A stretch of 11,419 nt of DNA. Source: an uncultured Erysipelotrichaceae bacterium (GTDB lineage: Bacteria > Bacillota_I > Bacilli_A > Erysipelotrichales > Erysipelotrichaceae). Each line of letters opens with the position of its first letter. Position 1 is the first letter of the stretch. The stretch is from positions 1 through 11,419 of the forward strand of contig CAMOOA010000027.1 of the NCBI GenBank assembly GCA_946621045.1, given 5' to 3'. A program made the translations under genes and the position numbers. Under the pieces are notes generated by a model, which was given only the letters and a program-made list of their open reading frames with translations, was not told where the DNA came from and did no database searches. Of this stretch, positions 1 to 5,962 are shown one piece after another.

Positions 1-307
1 CGGATGTGAAGCCTGCTTCAATGCATGCCTTTGCGCCTTCATAGGTGCCGTGGTCAAGGTGAAGCGCTACCGGAACAGTGATTCCCATGGAATCATGAAG
101 ATCTCTTACGAGATCCGCAACAACCTTGTAGCCGCCCATATACTTGGCAGCACCCTCGGAAGCCTGGATCATAACCGGAGCGTTGGCTTCCTGTGCGGCT
201 GCGAGAATGCACTTTGTCCATTCGAGGTTGTTCGTATTGAACGCACCGATCGCATAGTGGCCTTCATGAGCCTTGTTGATCATTTCAGTTGCAGAAACCA
301 TTACCAT
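1..307 (-). CDS. fba: Class II fructose-bisphosphate aldolase, N-terminal part (runs off left edge)
   Basis: Glycolytic and gluconeogenic zinc enzyme that splits fructose-1,6-bisphosphate into dihydroxyacetone phosphate and glyceraldehyde-3-phosphate in the cytoplasm. About 102 residues are visible. They begin MVMVSATEMINKAHEG and continue with the family's GAFNTNNLEW and SEGAAKYMGGY segments and the HLDHG motif near residue 85, which carries the catalytic Asp and a zinc-binding His. The rest lies beyond base 1. Two ATGs are in frame, at 307 and 301. The one at 307 is chosen because the GGAGG at 321-325 is already 13 nt away and would be 19 nt from the second. A promoter at 352-380 and a terminator at 399-427 separate it from rpoE, so it is probably transcribed alone. 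The identity is secure; only the exact start is open. Confidence 0.96.
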   Translation of the reverse strand, partial: MVMVSATEMINKAHEGHYAIGAFNTNNLEWTKCILAAAQEANAPVMIQASEGAAKYMGGYKVVADLVRDLHDSMGITVPVALHLDHGTYEGAKACIEAGFTS

Positions 308-319
308 AATTGCAATTAT
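306..319. repeat. 14-bp perfect palindrome between the fba ribosome binding site and start
   Basis: ATAATTGCAATTAT is its own reverse complement and fills the space between the GGAGG at 321-325 and the ATG at 305-307. As RNA it could fold into a weak all-AU hairpin that shortens the effective distance between the two. It could equally be a chance AT-rich palindrome. Confidence 0.4.
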
Positions 320-351
320 TCCTCCTTTTTCTGCGCTATATTTGCGATATT

Positions 352-380
352 ATTTTAACCGCTTTTGCCGATGTTGTTAA
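352..380 (-). promoter_or_regulatory. Promoter of fba
   Basis: On the minus strand a -35 box TTAACA (375-380, 5 of 6 to consensus) is followed by a 17-nt spacer and a -10 box TAAAAT (352-357, 5 of 6). This is the layout of a sigma-A promoter. Transcription would start near 345 and give a leader of roughly 40 nt before the aldolase start. It lies just downstream of the rpoE terminator. Confidence 0.75.
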
Positions 381-398
381 GAAATATTAACTCCTACA

Positions 399-427
399 GA
401 AAAAGGGCTTTCACCCCGCCCTTTTTC
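399..427 (-). terminator. Rho-independent terminator after rpoE
   Basis: On the minus strand AAAAAGGGC and GCCCTTTTT (418-426 and 400-408) form a 9-bp stem around a 9-nt loop, ending in a T run. It lies 14 nt after the rpoE stop. The A/T-flanked stem is nearly symmetric, but no plus-strand gene enters it from the left. Confidence 0.9.
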
Positions 428-440
428 ATCTCATCTGATT

Positions 441-767
441 TCAGTACTCGTCTTCACCCTTAGGCAGATCAAGGATATCTCCGTCTTCGAATTCTTCGAC
501 TTCGTCATCCTCATCGATCACGCTGTCAGCGGCGACTTCACTGTAGCTACGTCTGCTGCGAAGATCCCATTTGTTTCCCTTCAGGGAGGCAAACCGTCTG
601 TCTTCCATCAGCTCTGCGTAGAACTGACGTTTTTTGCGGCTCAGCTTCTCTTCGGGAATTTTCATTGACTTAGCAACATCGGCCCAGAGCTTCGGAAATT
701 CAACTTCCTTCTTCCGCTTTGACATGATGCTGTACGCAGTGTCTGTCATCGTTACCTTCGTGCTCAT
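441..767 (-). CDS. rpoE: DNA-directed RNA polymerase delta subunit
   Basis: Delta is an accessory subunit of Bacillota RNA polymerase. It helps the enzyme recycle from nucleic acids and tunes initiation at promoters sensitive to nucleotide levels. The 108-residue product starts MSTKVTMTDTAYSIM. The N-terminal 70 or so residues are the folded HARE-HTH domain, including FPKLWADVAK, the KLSRKKRQFYAELMEDRRF helix region and GNKWDLRSRRSY. A disordered acidic tail follows from about residue 85 (DEDDEVEEFEDGD). That tail is much shorter than in Bacillus subtilis, where the protein is about 170 residues. The ATG at 767 is preceded by GGAGGGG, 13 nt away. A TTG-started extension to 812 is open but would bury that site inside the gene. 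It has its own promoter (837-864) and a terminator (399-427). A short ORF at 764-817 overlaps its start. Confidence 0.93.
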   Translation of the reverse strand: MSTKVTMTDTAYSIMSKRKKEVEFPKLWADVAKSMKIPEEKLSRKKRQFYAELMEDRRFASLKGNKWDLRSRRSYSEVAADSVIDEDDEVEEFEDGDILDLPKGEDEY

Positions 768-817
768 AACTTTGTGTATACCCCTCCAGATAATACAATA
801 GCCTTCCGGCAATGCAT
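764..817 (-). CDS. Possible 17-codon leader ORF overlapping the rpoE start
   Basis: Reading the minus strand from the predicted rpoE transcription start, the first ATG (815-817) lies 7 nt after a GAGG (825-828), which is a good ribosome binding site. It opens a frame of 17 codons (MHCRKAIVLSGGVYTKL) whose TGA overlaps the rpoE ATG as ATGA at 764-767. The rpoE ribosome binding site lies inside this ORF, at a long 13-nt spacing from its ATG. This arrangement fits translational coupling. No run of a single amino acid suggests attenuation. A chance ORF of this length is not rare, so coding status is an inference from the start signal and the exact overlap. Confidence 0.4.
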   Translation of the reverse strand: MHCRKAIVLSGGVYTKL

Positions 818-836
818 GAGTTTACCTCACATTTTA

Positions 837-864
837 TTTATAAGCAACATTTTTTCACTGTCAA
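837..864 (-). promoter_or_regulatory. Strong promoter of rpoE
   Basis: A perfect -35 box TTGACA (859-864 on the minus strand) is followed by a 16-nt spacer and TATAAA (837-842, 5 of 6). Transcription would start near 830, immediately before the GAGG of the leader ORF. It sits 35 bp after the stop of the upstream DUF1934 gene. I see no T-tailed hairpin between them, so read-through from the ispF operon is also possible. Confidence 0.8.
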
Positions 865-899
865 CAGTATTTCACATTCAAGCATGTTTTATTGAACAA

Positions 900-1295
900 T
901 CAGGCAAAAGTGTTGTTTATAACCGAGCCGATCAGAAATGTCAATTTAATCTCCGAAACCGTCTCTTTTTCCTGCATGAGCCGGTAACGGAACTGCACGC
1001 AGGAATCGTCGGCCGCATATTCGAGCAGCTGTGCGGAAAACTCCATTTTCCCGAACATGGTCTGCGCATATGCGCTGCCCGTCCCTGTAAACGGAAGTTC
1101 GATCCGGCTTTCGGTCTCGCCCCGGTGAAAAAGCACAATGCCCTCTTCCGTAAACTGCAGGGTATCCGTACCGGAAAACGGCGGGCACTCCCGTGCCGAC
1201 AGGGTCGATCCGCTGCGGATCGCCTTTCCGGAAATAAAGGTTTCCCTGGTATTCTGCAGGATATCCTCCCGGATGCCGGTCAGGTGAACGATCAT
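900..1295 (-). CDS. DUF1934 (YwiB-like) family protein
   Basis: A 131-residue protein without signal peptide or membrane segment, rich in short alternating strands (for example FTEEGIVLFHRGETESRIELPF), as expected of the DUF1934 calycin-like beta-barrel family typified by Bacillus subtilis YwiB. It starts MIVHLTGIREDI and includes the family-like patch AYAQTMFGKMEFSAQLLEY. The biochemical role of the family is not established. The ATG at 1295 shares an ATGA with the stop of the HD phosphohydrolase gene, so the two are translationally coupled and co-transcribed from the ispF promoter. In other Bacillota a ywiB-like gene often lies near argS and rpoE. Here rpoE follows at once. Family assignment is from pattern recognition and is fairly good, but no function is claimed. 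Confidence 0.78.
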   Translation of the reverse strand: MIVHLTGIREDILQNTRETFISGKAIRSGSTLSARECPPFSGTDTLQFTEEGIVLFHRGETESRIELPFTGTGSAYAQTMFGKMEFSAQLLEYAADDSCVQFRYRLMQEKETVSEIKLTFLIGSVINNTFA

Positions 1296-2518
1296 AACAG
1301 GCTCCGGATCTCCTTCGGATAATAGATGCGGTCGTCCCGCAGCTGCTTGCTTTTCACAAGGCTCTGCACGATGTTGGACGCTTCGGAAAGTTCCTTGATC
1401 TCTCCGCCGTGCAGACGCACGCAGATCGCATTTCCGGCTCCCACGCGGTAAGGGATGTATACCCGCTGGCCGACGTCATCACTGGTCAGATAGTATTCCG
1501 GATCATAGCCCGCCTGTCTGAGCACTTTCGTGACATGGCGGCGGTTTGCAGGGGAATCCTCCATGTAGTCAAACAGCCTCCGGTCCAGAACCCGCGAGGC
1601 AAGATCTGCCGCAATCGGATCATCGCCGCGGCTCAGGACTTCAAATGCGTAGCTGCATGCATATTCATCCAGCACATAGTAGTCCTCAAGGCTCATCCGC
1701 TCTCCGCTTAACAGCGCATCGAACTCCGGAATGGATGCCGGCATCTTCCCTTCTGCCCGCAGATCACGGAGACGCTGAAACAGTTTCCCCAGCATGCATT
1801 CAAAACTCCGGGCTCCCGGATGATAGTAGATCTGCCAGTAACTGTGATAGCGGGCCATGACATAGTTTTCGATGGCATAGACGCCGCTTTCCTTTACCAC
1901 CACAAGATCATTCTCAACACGCAGGGTGCGCAGGATGCGCTCAAGATCGAAGCGCCCGTAGGACGTGCCCGTAAAGTAGGCATCCCGCAGAAGATAATCC
2001 ATCCGGTCGGCATCCAGCTGCGCTGAAATCAGCTGCGGCAGAAGCGGGTTTGCGGATTTATGGCGGATGACATCCGCCACTTCATGCGACAGGCCCGGCG
2101 CAGACTCCTCAAGAATCTGTGTGATTTCGGTATTTTCCTCAATGATGCGGCAGGTGAAGGATTCATGATCCTCCCCGATCACCTTTTCAAAGGCGTGGGA
2201 ATACGGACCGTGTCCGACATCGTGCAGAAGCCCCGCCGCAAGCACGGTCACCTTTTCGCGTTCGGTCAGCGCCTGCGCGATATCCGGCACCTCCGTGATC
2301 ATCCGGCGGACGATCTCATAGACGCCGAGGGAATGCGAAAAGCGGGTATGGTCCGCCGTATGGTAGACCATGAATGCGCCTCCGAGCTGCCGGATGCGCC
2401 GCATCCTCTGCATCCACCGGCTGTTGATCAGCTTCCAGATCACTTCATATTCGACCCGGTCATCCGCATGCACGGGGTCGCGGAGCACTTTCACTTCATC
2501 TGTTTTCTGAAATGTCAT
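1292..2518 (-). CDS. HD-domain phosphohydrolase, YwfO/dNTPase-like
   Basis: A 408-residue cytoplasmic metal-dependent phosphohydrolase of the COG1078 type. A characterised Enterococcus relative is a dNTP triphosphohydrolase, so nucleotide-pool control is the likely role, though the substrate here is inferred. It begins MTFQKTDEVKVLRDPVH. The HD metal ligands are all present: His62 in HTRFSHSLGVY, His99-Asp100 in LLHDVGHGPYSHAFE, and Asp169 in QLDADRMDYLLRDA. His103 and His108 follow the HD pair, as is usual. The C-terminal half (GRFDLERILRTL onward) is typical of the family. The ATG at 2518 is chosen because GAGGAGG inside the end of ispF is well spaced from it. The frame stays open to 2695, but that part overlaps ispF. 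One base separates it from the ispF stop, and its own stop overlaps the DUF1934 start. Confidence 0.93.
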   Translation of the reverse strand: MTFQKTDEVKVLRDPVHADDRVEYEVIWKLINSRWMQRMRRIRQLGGAFMVYHTADHTRFSHSLGVYEIVRRMITEVPDIAQALTEREKVTVLAAGLLHDVGHGPYSHAFEKVIGEDHESFTCRIIEENTEITQILEESAPGLSHEVADVIRHKSANPLLPQLISAQLDADRMDYLLRDAYFTGTSYGRFDLERILRTLRVENDLVVVKESGVYAIENYVMARYHSYWQIYYHPGARSFECMLGKLFQRLRDLRAEGKMPASIPEFDALLSGERMSLEDYYVLDEYACSYAFEVLSRGDDPIAADLASRVLDRRLFDYMEDSPANRRHVTKVLRQAGYDPEYYLTSDDVGQRVYIPYRVGAGNAICVRLHGGEIKELSEASNIVQSLVKSKQLRDDRIYYPKEIRSLL

Positions 2519-2519
2519 C

Positions 2520-2993
2520 TCAGGCCTCCTCAAGCAGGACAACCACCTGCGCGAGCACGCCTTCCATGCGGCCGACAAAGCCCATGCCTTCGCCGCGGGT
2601 CGCCTTGACGCTGACATTTGCGATATCGGTTTCCAGCGCCTTCGCAAAGTTTTCCCGCATCGCCTGAATATGCGGCGCCATCTTCGGCTTTTCAATCAGA
2701 ATCAGGCAGTCCGCATTTCCGATCCGGTATCCGCGCTCCTTCATCATCCGGACGACCTCCCGCAGGATCACCTGCGAATCCGCACCTTCCCACTTCGGGT
2801 CGGTGTCCGGGAACCAGTGTCCAAGATCGCCGAGCGCCAGTGCGCCGAGGATCGCCTCCGCAAGCGCATGCGTCAGTGCATCCGCGTCGCTGTGGCCGAG
2901 CAGGCCTTTTTCAAACGGGATCTCCACCCCGCCGAGAATCAGTTTTCTTCCTTCCGCAAAGCGGTGAATATCTGTAGATTGTCCGATGCGCAT
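2520..2993 (-). CDS. ispF: 2-C-methyl-D-erythritol 2,4-cyclodiphosphate synthase
   Basis: Fifth enzyme of the non-mevalonate (MEP) isoprenoid pathway. It cyclises CDP-methylerythritol 2-phosphate to the 2,4-cyclodiphosphate with release of CMP, as a cytoplasmic trimer. The product is 157 residues, the normal family length. Zinc ligands Asp8, His10 and His42 are in the expected places (STDIHRF, LLGHSDADALTHA), followed by ALGDLGHWFPDTDP. The C-terminal substrate loop reads KATRGEGMGFVGRMEG where most homologues have KATTTEKLGFTGRGEG, a small departure. The ATG at 2993 lies 7 nt after GGAGG (3002-3006). An upstream in-frame ATG at 3014 precedes the ribosome binding site, so it is rejected. First gene of the ispF-HD-DUF1934 operon. 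Confidence 0.97.
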   Translation of the reverse strand: MRIGQSTDIHRFAEGRKLILGGVEIPFEKGLLGHSDADALTHALAEAILGALALGDLGHWFPDTDPKWEGADSQVILREVVRMMKERGYRIGNADCLILIEKPKMAPHIQAMRENFAKALETDIANVSVKATRGEGMGFVGRMEGVLAQVVVLLEEA

Positions 2994-3027
2994 CGCACAT
3001 ACCTCCGTTCCCATAACTCATATTGAT

Positions 3028-3055
3028 ACTATAAATAATACAATATGCATTTGAA
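3028..3055 (-). promoter_or_regulatory. Candidate promoter of the ispF operon
   Basis: On the minus strand TTCAAA (3050-3055, 4 of 6) and TATAGT (3028-3033, 5 of 6) are separated by 16 nt. Transcription would begin near 3021 and give a short leader before ispF. The region is AT-rich and other -10-like hexamers overlap, so the exact boxes are uncertain. Confidence 0.5.
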
Positions 3056-3063
3056 GCATTTTG

Positions 3064-3079
3064 TTGGAAACGTTTCCAA
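3064..3079. promoter_or_regulatory. Perfect 16-bp operator palindrome, cre-like (CcpA/LacI family)
   Basis: TTGGAAACGTTTCCAA is a perfect palindrome with the central CG typical of LacI/GalR-family operators. It fits every fixed position of the catabolite-responsive element consensus WTGNAANCGNWNNCAW. It overlaps the proposed -35 box and spacer of the cca promoter (TTGGAA at 3064-3069), where a bound protein would block polymerase. It lies about 9 bp upstream of the ispF -35. That CcpA itself binds is an inference; another LacI-family repressor is possible. Confidence 0.65.
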
Positions 3080-3092
3080 AATTTAGTAAAAT
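3064..3092 (+). promoter_or_regulatory. Candidate promoter of cca, possibly giving a leaderless mRNA
   Basis: TAAAAT at 3087-3092 (5 of 6) is preceded at 17 nt by TTGGAA at 3064-3069 (4 of 6). Only six bases (AGCGGT) separate the -10 box from the cca ATG, so initiation would fall on or next to its A. No Shine-Dalgarno sequence is seen before the ATG, which agrees with a leaderless transcript. Confidence 0.5.
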
Positions 3093-3098
3093 AGCGGT

Positions 3099-4316
3099 AT
3101 GAAAAAGACGATGCCGCTTCCTGCTTACATAAAATCGGTGATTCGCAAACTGAATGATGCGGGGTTTGAAGCCTACGTTGTGGGAGGCGCCGTGCGCTCA
3201 TGGCTGCTTGGCACAGAAGTCCATGACTACGATATTACAAGCAATGCCCTGCCCGCGGAAATCAAGCAGGTATTTGCGGGCAGCCGGACCATCGACACCG
3301 GAATCCGGCACGGAACGGTTACCGTGCTTGACCGCGGCAATCCGATCGAAATCACCACCTACCGCACCGAAGACGGCTATACCGATCACCGTCATCCCGA
3401 CCGGGTACAGTTCACCAGCTCGCTGGAGGAGGACTGCGCAAGGCGTGACTTCACGATCAACGCCCTCTGTTATCATCCGAAGGAAGGCATCATTGACTTC
3501 TTCGGCGGCTTCCAGGACCTGCAGAATTTCGTGATCCGGGCCGTCGGCGATCCGGCGGTGCGGTTTGAGGAGGATGCCCTGCGCATCCTGCGGGCAGTCC
3601 GGTTTGCGGCGCAGCTCGGCTTTCACATCGAAGAAGCCACCCGTGATGCCCTGAACGCAAAGGCGGAAACCCTCCGCTATGTCTCACAGGAGCGGATCAC
3701 GGCCGAACTTGCCAAGACGCTTGCGGCGCCCTACGCCAAGGGCATTCTTGAAGAATACCGCAATCTCTTTGAACTGCTCATTCCGGAACTGCAGGAGTAC
3801 AGCGACTCGCAGTACAGTGCGATGTGCGCCATGATTCCCCGCACCCCGGGCGATGTGAACCTGCGGACGGCGGTTGTTCTGGACGGTCTCCATGATGTTT
3901 CCCGCAGTGATGAGATTCTGAGACGGCTGAAATATTCCAACAATGACCGCTATGCCGTAACCAATTATCTGGAAACGGAAGACCTCCCGCTGGAAACACG
4001 CATCGACATGCGCAAGGCGATGAGCCGCCTGATTGTGCCGGTGCCCTCCTTTCTGAGTTTCCGCTGCGCAAAGGATCCCGCTCTGGACCACAGCGCGCTT
4101 GAAGCTCTGTACAAAGCGATCCGGAAAGACGGTGACTGTTACACGCTGAAACAGCTTGAAGTGACCGGCAGGGATCTGAAGGAGATCGGCCTCAAGGGAA
4201 GCAGTATTTCCATATCCATGAATGCGCTGCTTACGGCAGTCATGGAAGATGTCATACCGAATACACGGGAAGATCTGATGCGCTATCTGAGGGATCTTGC
4301 ACAAGGCGCACAGTAA
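3099..4316 (+). CDS. cca: CCA tRNA nucleotidyltransferase
   Basis: Adds or repairs the 3'-terminal CCA of tRNAs without a nucleic-acid template, in the cytoplasm. The 405-residue protein is a class II (bacterial) nucleotidyltransferase. It shows GGAVRSWLLG (29-38), HDYDITSNA (42-50) with catalytic Asp43 and Asp45, RHGTV (70-74), the RRDFTINAL motif (115-123), and EEDALRILRAVRFAAQLGF (157-175), which holds the base-selecting EDxxR segment. YVSQERITAEL follows near 194-204. Length is normal for the Bacillota form. The ATG at 3099 is the first in frame. A second at 3111 (MPLPAY) would also give a complete protein, and neither has a clear ribosome binding site. It is divergent from ispF, ends in its own terminator and appears monocistronic. 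The cre-like palindrome over its promoter is an unusual context for this enzyme. Confidence 0.96.
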   Translation: MKKTMPLPAYIKSVIRKLNDAGFEAYVVGGAVRSWLLGTEVHDYDITSNALPAEIKQVFAGSRTIDTGIRHGTVTVLDRGNPIEITTYRTEDGYTDHRHPDRVQFTSSLEEDCARRDFTINALCYHPKEGIIDFFGGFQDLQNFVIRAVGDPAVRFEEDALRILRAVRFAAQLGFHIEEATRDALNAKAETLRYVSQERITAELAKTLAAPYAKGILEEYRNLFELLIPELQEYSDSQYSAMCAMIPRTPGDVNLRTAVVLDGLHDVSRSDEILRRLKYSNNDRYAVTNYLETEDLPLETRIDMRKAMSRLIVPVPSFLSFRCAKDPALDHSALEALYKAIRKDGDCYTLKQLEVTGRDLKEIGLKGSSISISMNALLTAVMEDVIPNTREDLMRYLRDLAQGAQ

Positions 4317-4333
4317 GCTTCCATCCCCCTCGT

Positions 4334-4370
4334 AAAGAGAGCGGAATACACGGGTTCCGCTCTCTTTCTT
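4334..4370 (+). terminator. Rho-independent terminator after cca
   Basis: AAAGAGAGCGGAA (4334-4346) and TTCCGCTCTCTTT (4355-4367) form a 13-bp perfect stem with an 8-nt loop, followed by CTTTAT. It lies 17 nt after the cca stop. Confidence 0.92.
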
Positions 4371-4380
4371 TATGGAATTT

Positions 4381-4406
4381 AAAAACGCACTTCCCAGTGC
4401 GCTTTT
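4381..4406 (-). terminator. Rho-independent terminator after darA
   Basis: On the minus strand AAAAGCGCACT and AGTGCGTTTTT pair as an 11-bp stem with one G-U and a GGGA tetraloop, ending in five T. It ends the dtd-yyzM-ychF-darA operon. It sits 10 bp from the separate cca terminator, so each convergent unit has its own stop. Confidence 0.9.
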
Positions 4407-4423
4407 ATCGTTATTTTGCTGAC

Positions 4424-4747
4424 TCAGAGCTTGCGGAACTGTTCCACATCAAGCACGAATATGGTTGCCCCGCCGACCTGAACTTCCACCGGGAAGGATG
4501 CATAGCGTCCGATATCGTAGCTTGCGGTGGACGGAACGATTTCCGTACGGCGTTCCGACTCGCTTCCGATGATCTCAATGCAGTGTTCCACCAGATTATC
4601 CTCGGTTCCGACGATCATCGTCGTATTTCCTGCCCGCAGGAAACCGCCGGTTGTCGCCAGACGGGTTACCGAGAAGTTTTCCTTTGTCAGCGCAGCACTG
4701 ACTGCGGTTGCGTCATCATTGGATACAATTGCCAGAATCAGTTTCAT
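4424..4747 (-). CDS. darA: Cyclic-di-AMP receptor DarA/PstA (YaaQ, DUF970, PII-like)
   Basis: A 107-residue PII-like trimeric signal protein that binds the second messenger cyclic di-AMP. Its downstream partners remain poorly defined in the family. The sequence MKLILAIVSNDDATAV opens the fold. The TTGGFLRAGNTT stretch (32-43) is the family hallmark at the ligand pocket, and PVEVQVGGATIFVLDVEQF (86-104) is the conserved C-terminal strand. The length matches Bacillus subtilis DarA (about 109). The start is supported by GGAGG 9-10 nt upstream. It follows ychF after 79 bp that contains neither a T-tailed hairpin nor a convincing promoter, so it is probably the last gene of the dtd operon. No nucleotide cyclase or transporter target lies nearby. 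Confidence 0.95.
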   Translation of the reverse strand: MKLILAIVSNDDATAVSAALTKENFSVTRLATTGGFLRAGNTTMIVGTEDNLVEHCIEIIGSESERRTEIVPSTASYDIGRYASFPVEVQVGGATIFVLDVEQFRKL

Positions 4748-4826
4748 AGTCCTTTACCTCCTGCAATTACTTTCCTGTCACTTTCAATTTATCATCATGC
4801 GGGAAGAATTCCAACCGGAATACCCG

Positions 4827-5927
4827 TTACACGTTAAACCGGAAGTAGACAATGTCACCGTCCTTCATCACATAGTCCTTGCCTTCAATACGGAGTTTTC
4901 CGTGTTCGCGCAGGGCAGCTTCCGTCTTATATTCCATGATGTCCTCATAGCTGTAGACTTCCGCCTTGATAAATCCCTTTTCAAAGTCTGTGTGAATGAT
5001 GCCGGCGCACTGCGGAGCCTTCATGCCCTCGCGGAATGTCCAGGCGCGGTTCTCCGGTTCGCCGACCGTGAAGAACGTCCGCAGGCCGAGCAGATGATAG
5101 GCCGCCTGAATGATCTGATCCAGACCGGCAGTGCGGATGCCGAGTTCTTCAAGGAAGGCTTTCTTCTCTTCCTTGTCCATGCCGGAAAGTTCTTCTTCCA
5201 TGCGTGCACTGATTGCGATGCACTCGCTGTTTTCCTTCGCCGCAAGTTCCTTCACTGCGGTATAGTACGGGCTCTGATCCGGATCACTCACCTCATCCTC
5301 GCTCATGTTTGCAACGTAAATGACCGGCTTGGCGGTAAGCAGGGAGTAGTTCTTCAGAAGCTCCTTCTCACTGTCGGAAAGCTCAAGCAGACGCACCGGC
5401 GTTCCGGCAAGCAACGCTTCCCTGAATTTCTGAAGCGCATTGTTTTCCTCCACGGCACCCTTTTCCTTGGTCTGCGCCTTGCGCAGCACCTTGGCGATCC
5501 GGTTTTCGACCGTATCAAGGTCTGCCATGCAGAGTTCAAGGTTGATTTCCTCAATATCGCGGACCGGATCCACCGATCCCTCCACATGTTCGATATTCGG
5601 ATCATCAAAGCAGCGCACCACGTGAATGATCGCGTTGGTTTCACGGATATTCGCAAGGAACTGGTTGCCGAGTCCCTCGCCTTTCGATGCGCCTTTGACA
5701 AGACCGGCAATATCGGTGAATTCAAAGGTTGTATTGATCACCTTCTTCGGGTGAAACAGTTCGACAAGGTTATCCATCCGTTCATCCGGCACTTCGACAA
5801 CGCCGACATTCGGCGCAATCGTCGCAAACGGATAGTTTTCCGCCAGCACCTGACTGTTGGTGATGGCGTTGAATAACGTGGACTTTCCGACATTGGGAAG
5901 TCCGACAATTCCTGCAGTTAATGCCAT
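4827..5927 (-). CDS. ychF: Redox-regulated ATPase/GTPase YchF (Obg-like)
   Basis: Ribosome-associated P-loop NTPase of the YchF/OLA1 branch of the Obg family, which prefers ATP and is tied to translation and oxidative-stress responses. The 366-residue protein has the P-loop GLPNVGKS (9-16), the switch region NYPFATIAPNVG (31-42), DIAGLVKGASKGEGLGNQFL (72-91), and NMSE (207-210) in place of the GTPase NKxD motif. That replacement is the hallmark of the ATP-preferring members. A coiled-coil insert near 135-195 and a C-terminal TGS domain from about 280 to the end (DGDIVYFRFNV) complete the layout. The ATG at 5927 follows GGAGG by 8 nt; an extension to 5945 lacks this. DUF951 precedes it by 35 bp, a pairing seen in many Bacillota. 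Confidence 0.97.
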   Translation of the reverse strand: MALTAGIVGLPNVGKSTLFNAITNSQVLAENYPFATIAPNVGVVEVPDERMDNLVELFHPKKVINTTFEFTDIAGLVKGASKGEGLGNQFLANIRETNAIIHVVRCFDDPNIEHVEGSVDPVRDIEEINLELCMADLDTVENRIAKVLRKAQTKEKGAVEENNALQKFREALLAGTPVRLLELSDSEKELLKNYSLLTAKPVIYVANMSEDEVSDPDQSPYYTAVKELAAKENSECIAISARMEEELSGMDKEEKKAFLEELGIRTAGLDQIIQAAYHLLGLRTFFTVGEPENRAWTFREGMKAPQCAGIIHTDFEKGFIKAEVYSYEDIMEYKTEAALREHGKLRIEGKDYVMKDGDIVYFRFNV

Positions 5928-5962
5928 GTATCTCTCCTCCGGCAACTAAACACTATAACACG

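Noticed and set aside
768..812. N-terminal extension of rpoE from a TTG at 812
   Set aside because: It would place the GGAGGGG site inside the gene, and the added residues do not match delta subunits. The MSTK start fits the family.
774..1322. Open frame of 182 codons on the plus strand
   Set aside because: Antisense to the DUF1934 gene and the rpoE promoter. No ribosome binding site, and the translation resembles no family.
2060..2608. Open frame of 182 codons on the plus strand
   Set aside because: Antisense to the HD phosphohydrolase and ispF, with no start signal and no recognisable protein.
3684..4304. Open frame of 206 codons on the minus strand
   Set aside because: Antisense shadow of cca.
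4748..4826. Hairpin ATTCC/GGAAT after ychF as a terminator
   Set aside because: The stem is only 5 bp and no T run follows, so read-through into darA is more likely.
4527..5876. Open frame of 449 codons on the plus strand
   Set aside because: It lies antisense over most of ychF and part of darA, has no ribosome binding site, and its composition looks like a codon-bias shadow of those certain genes.
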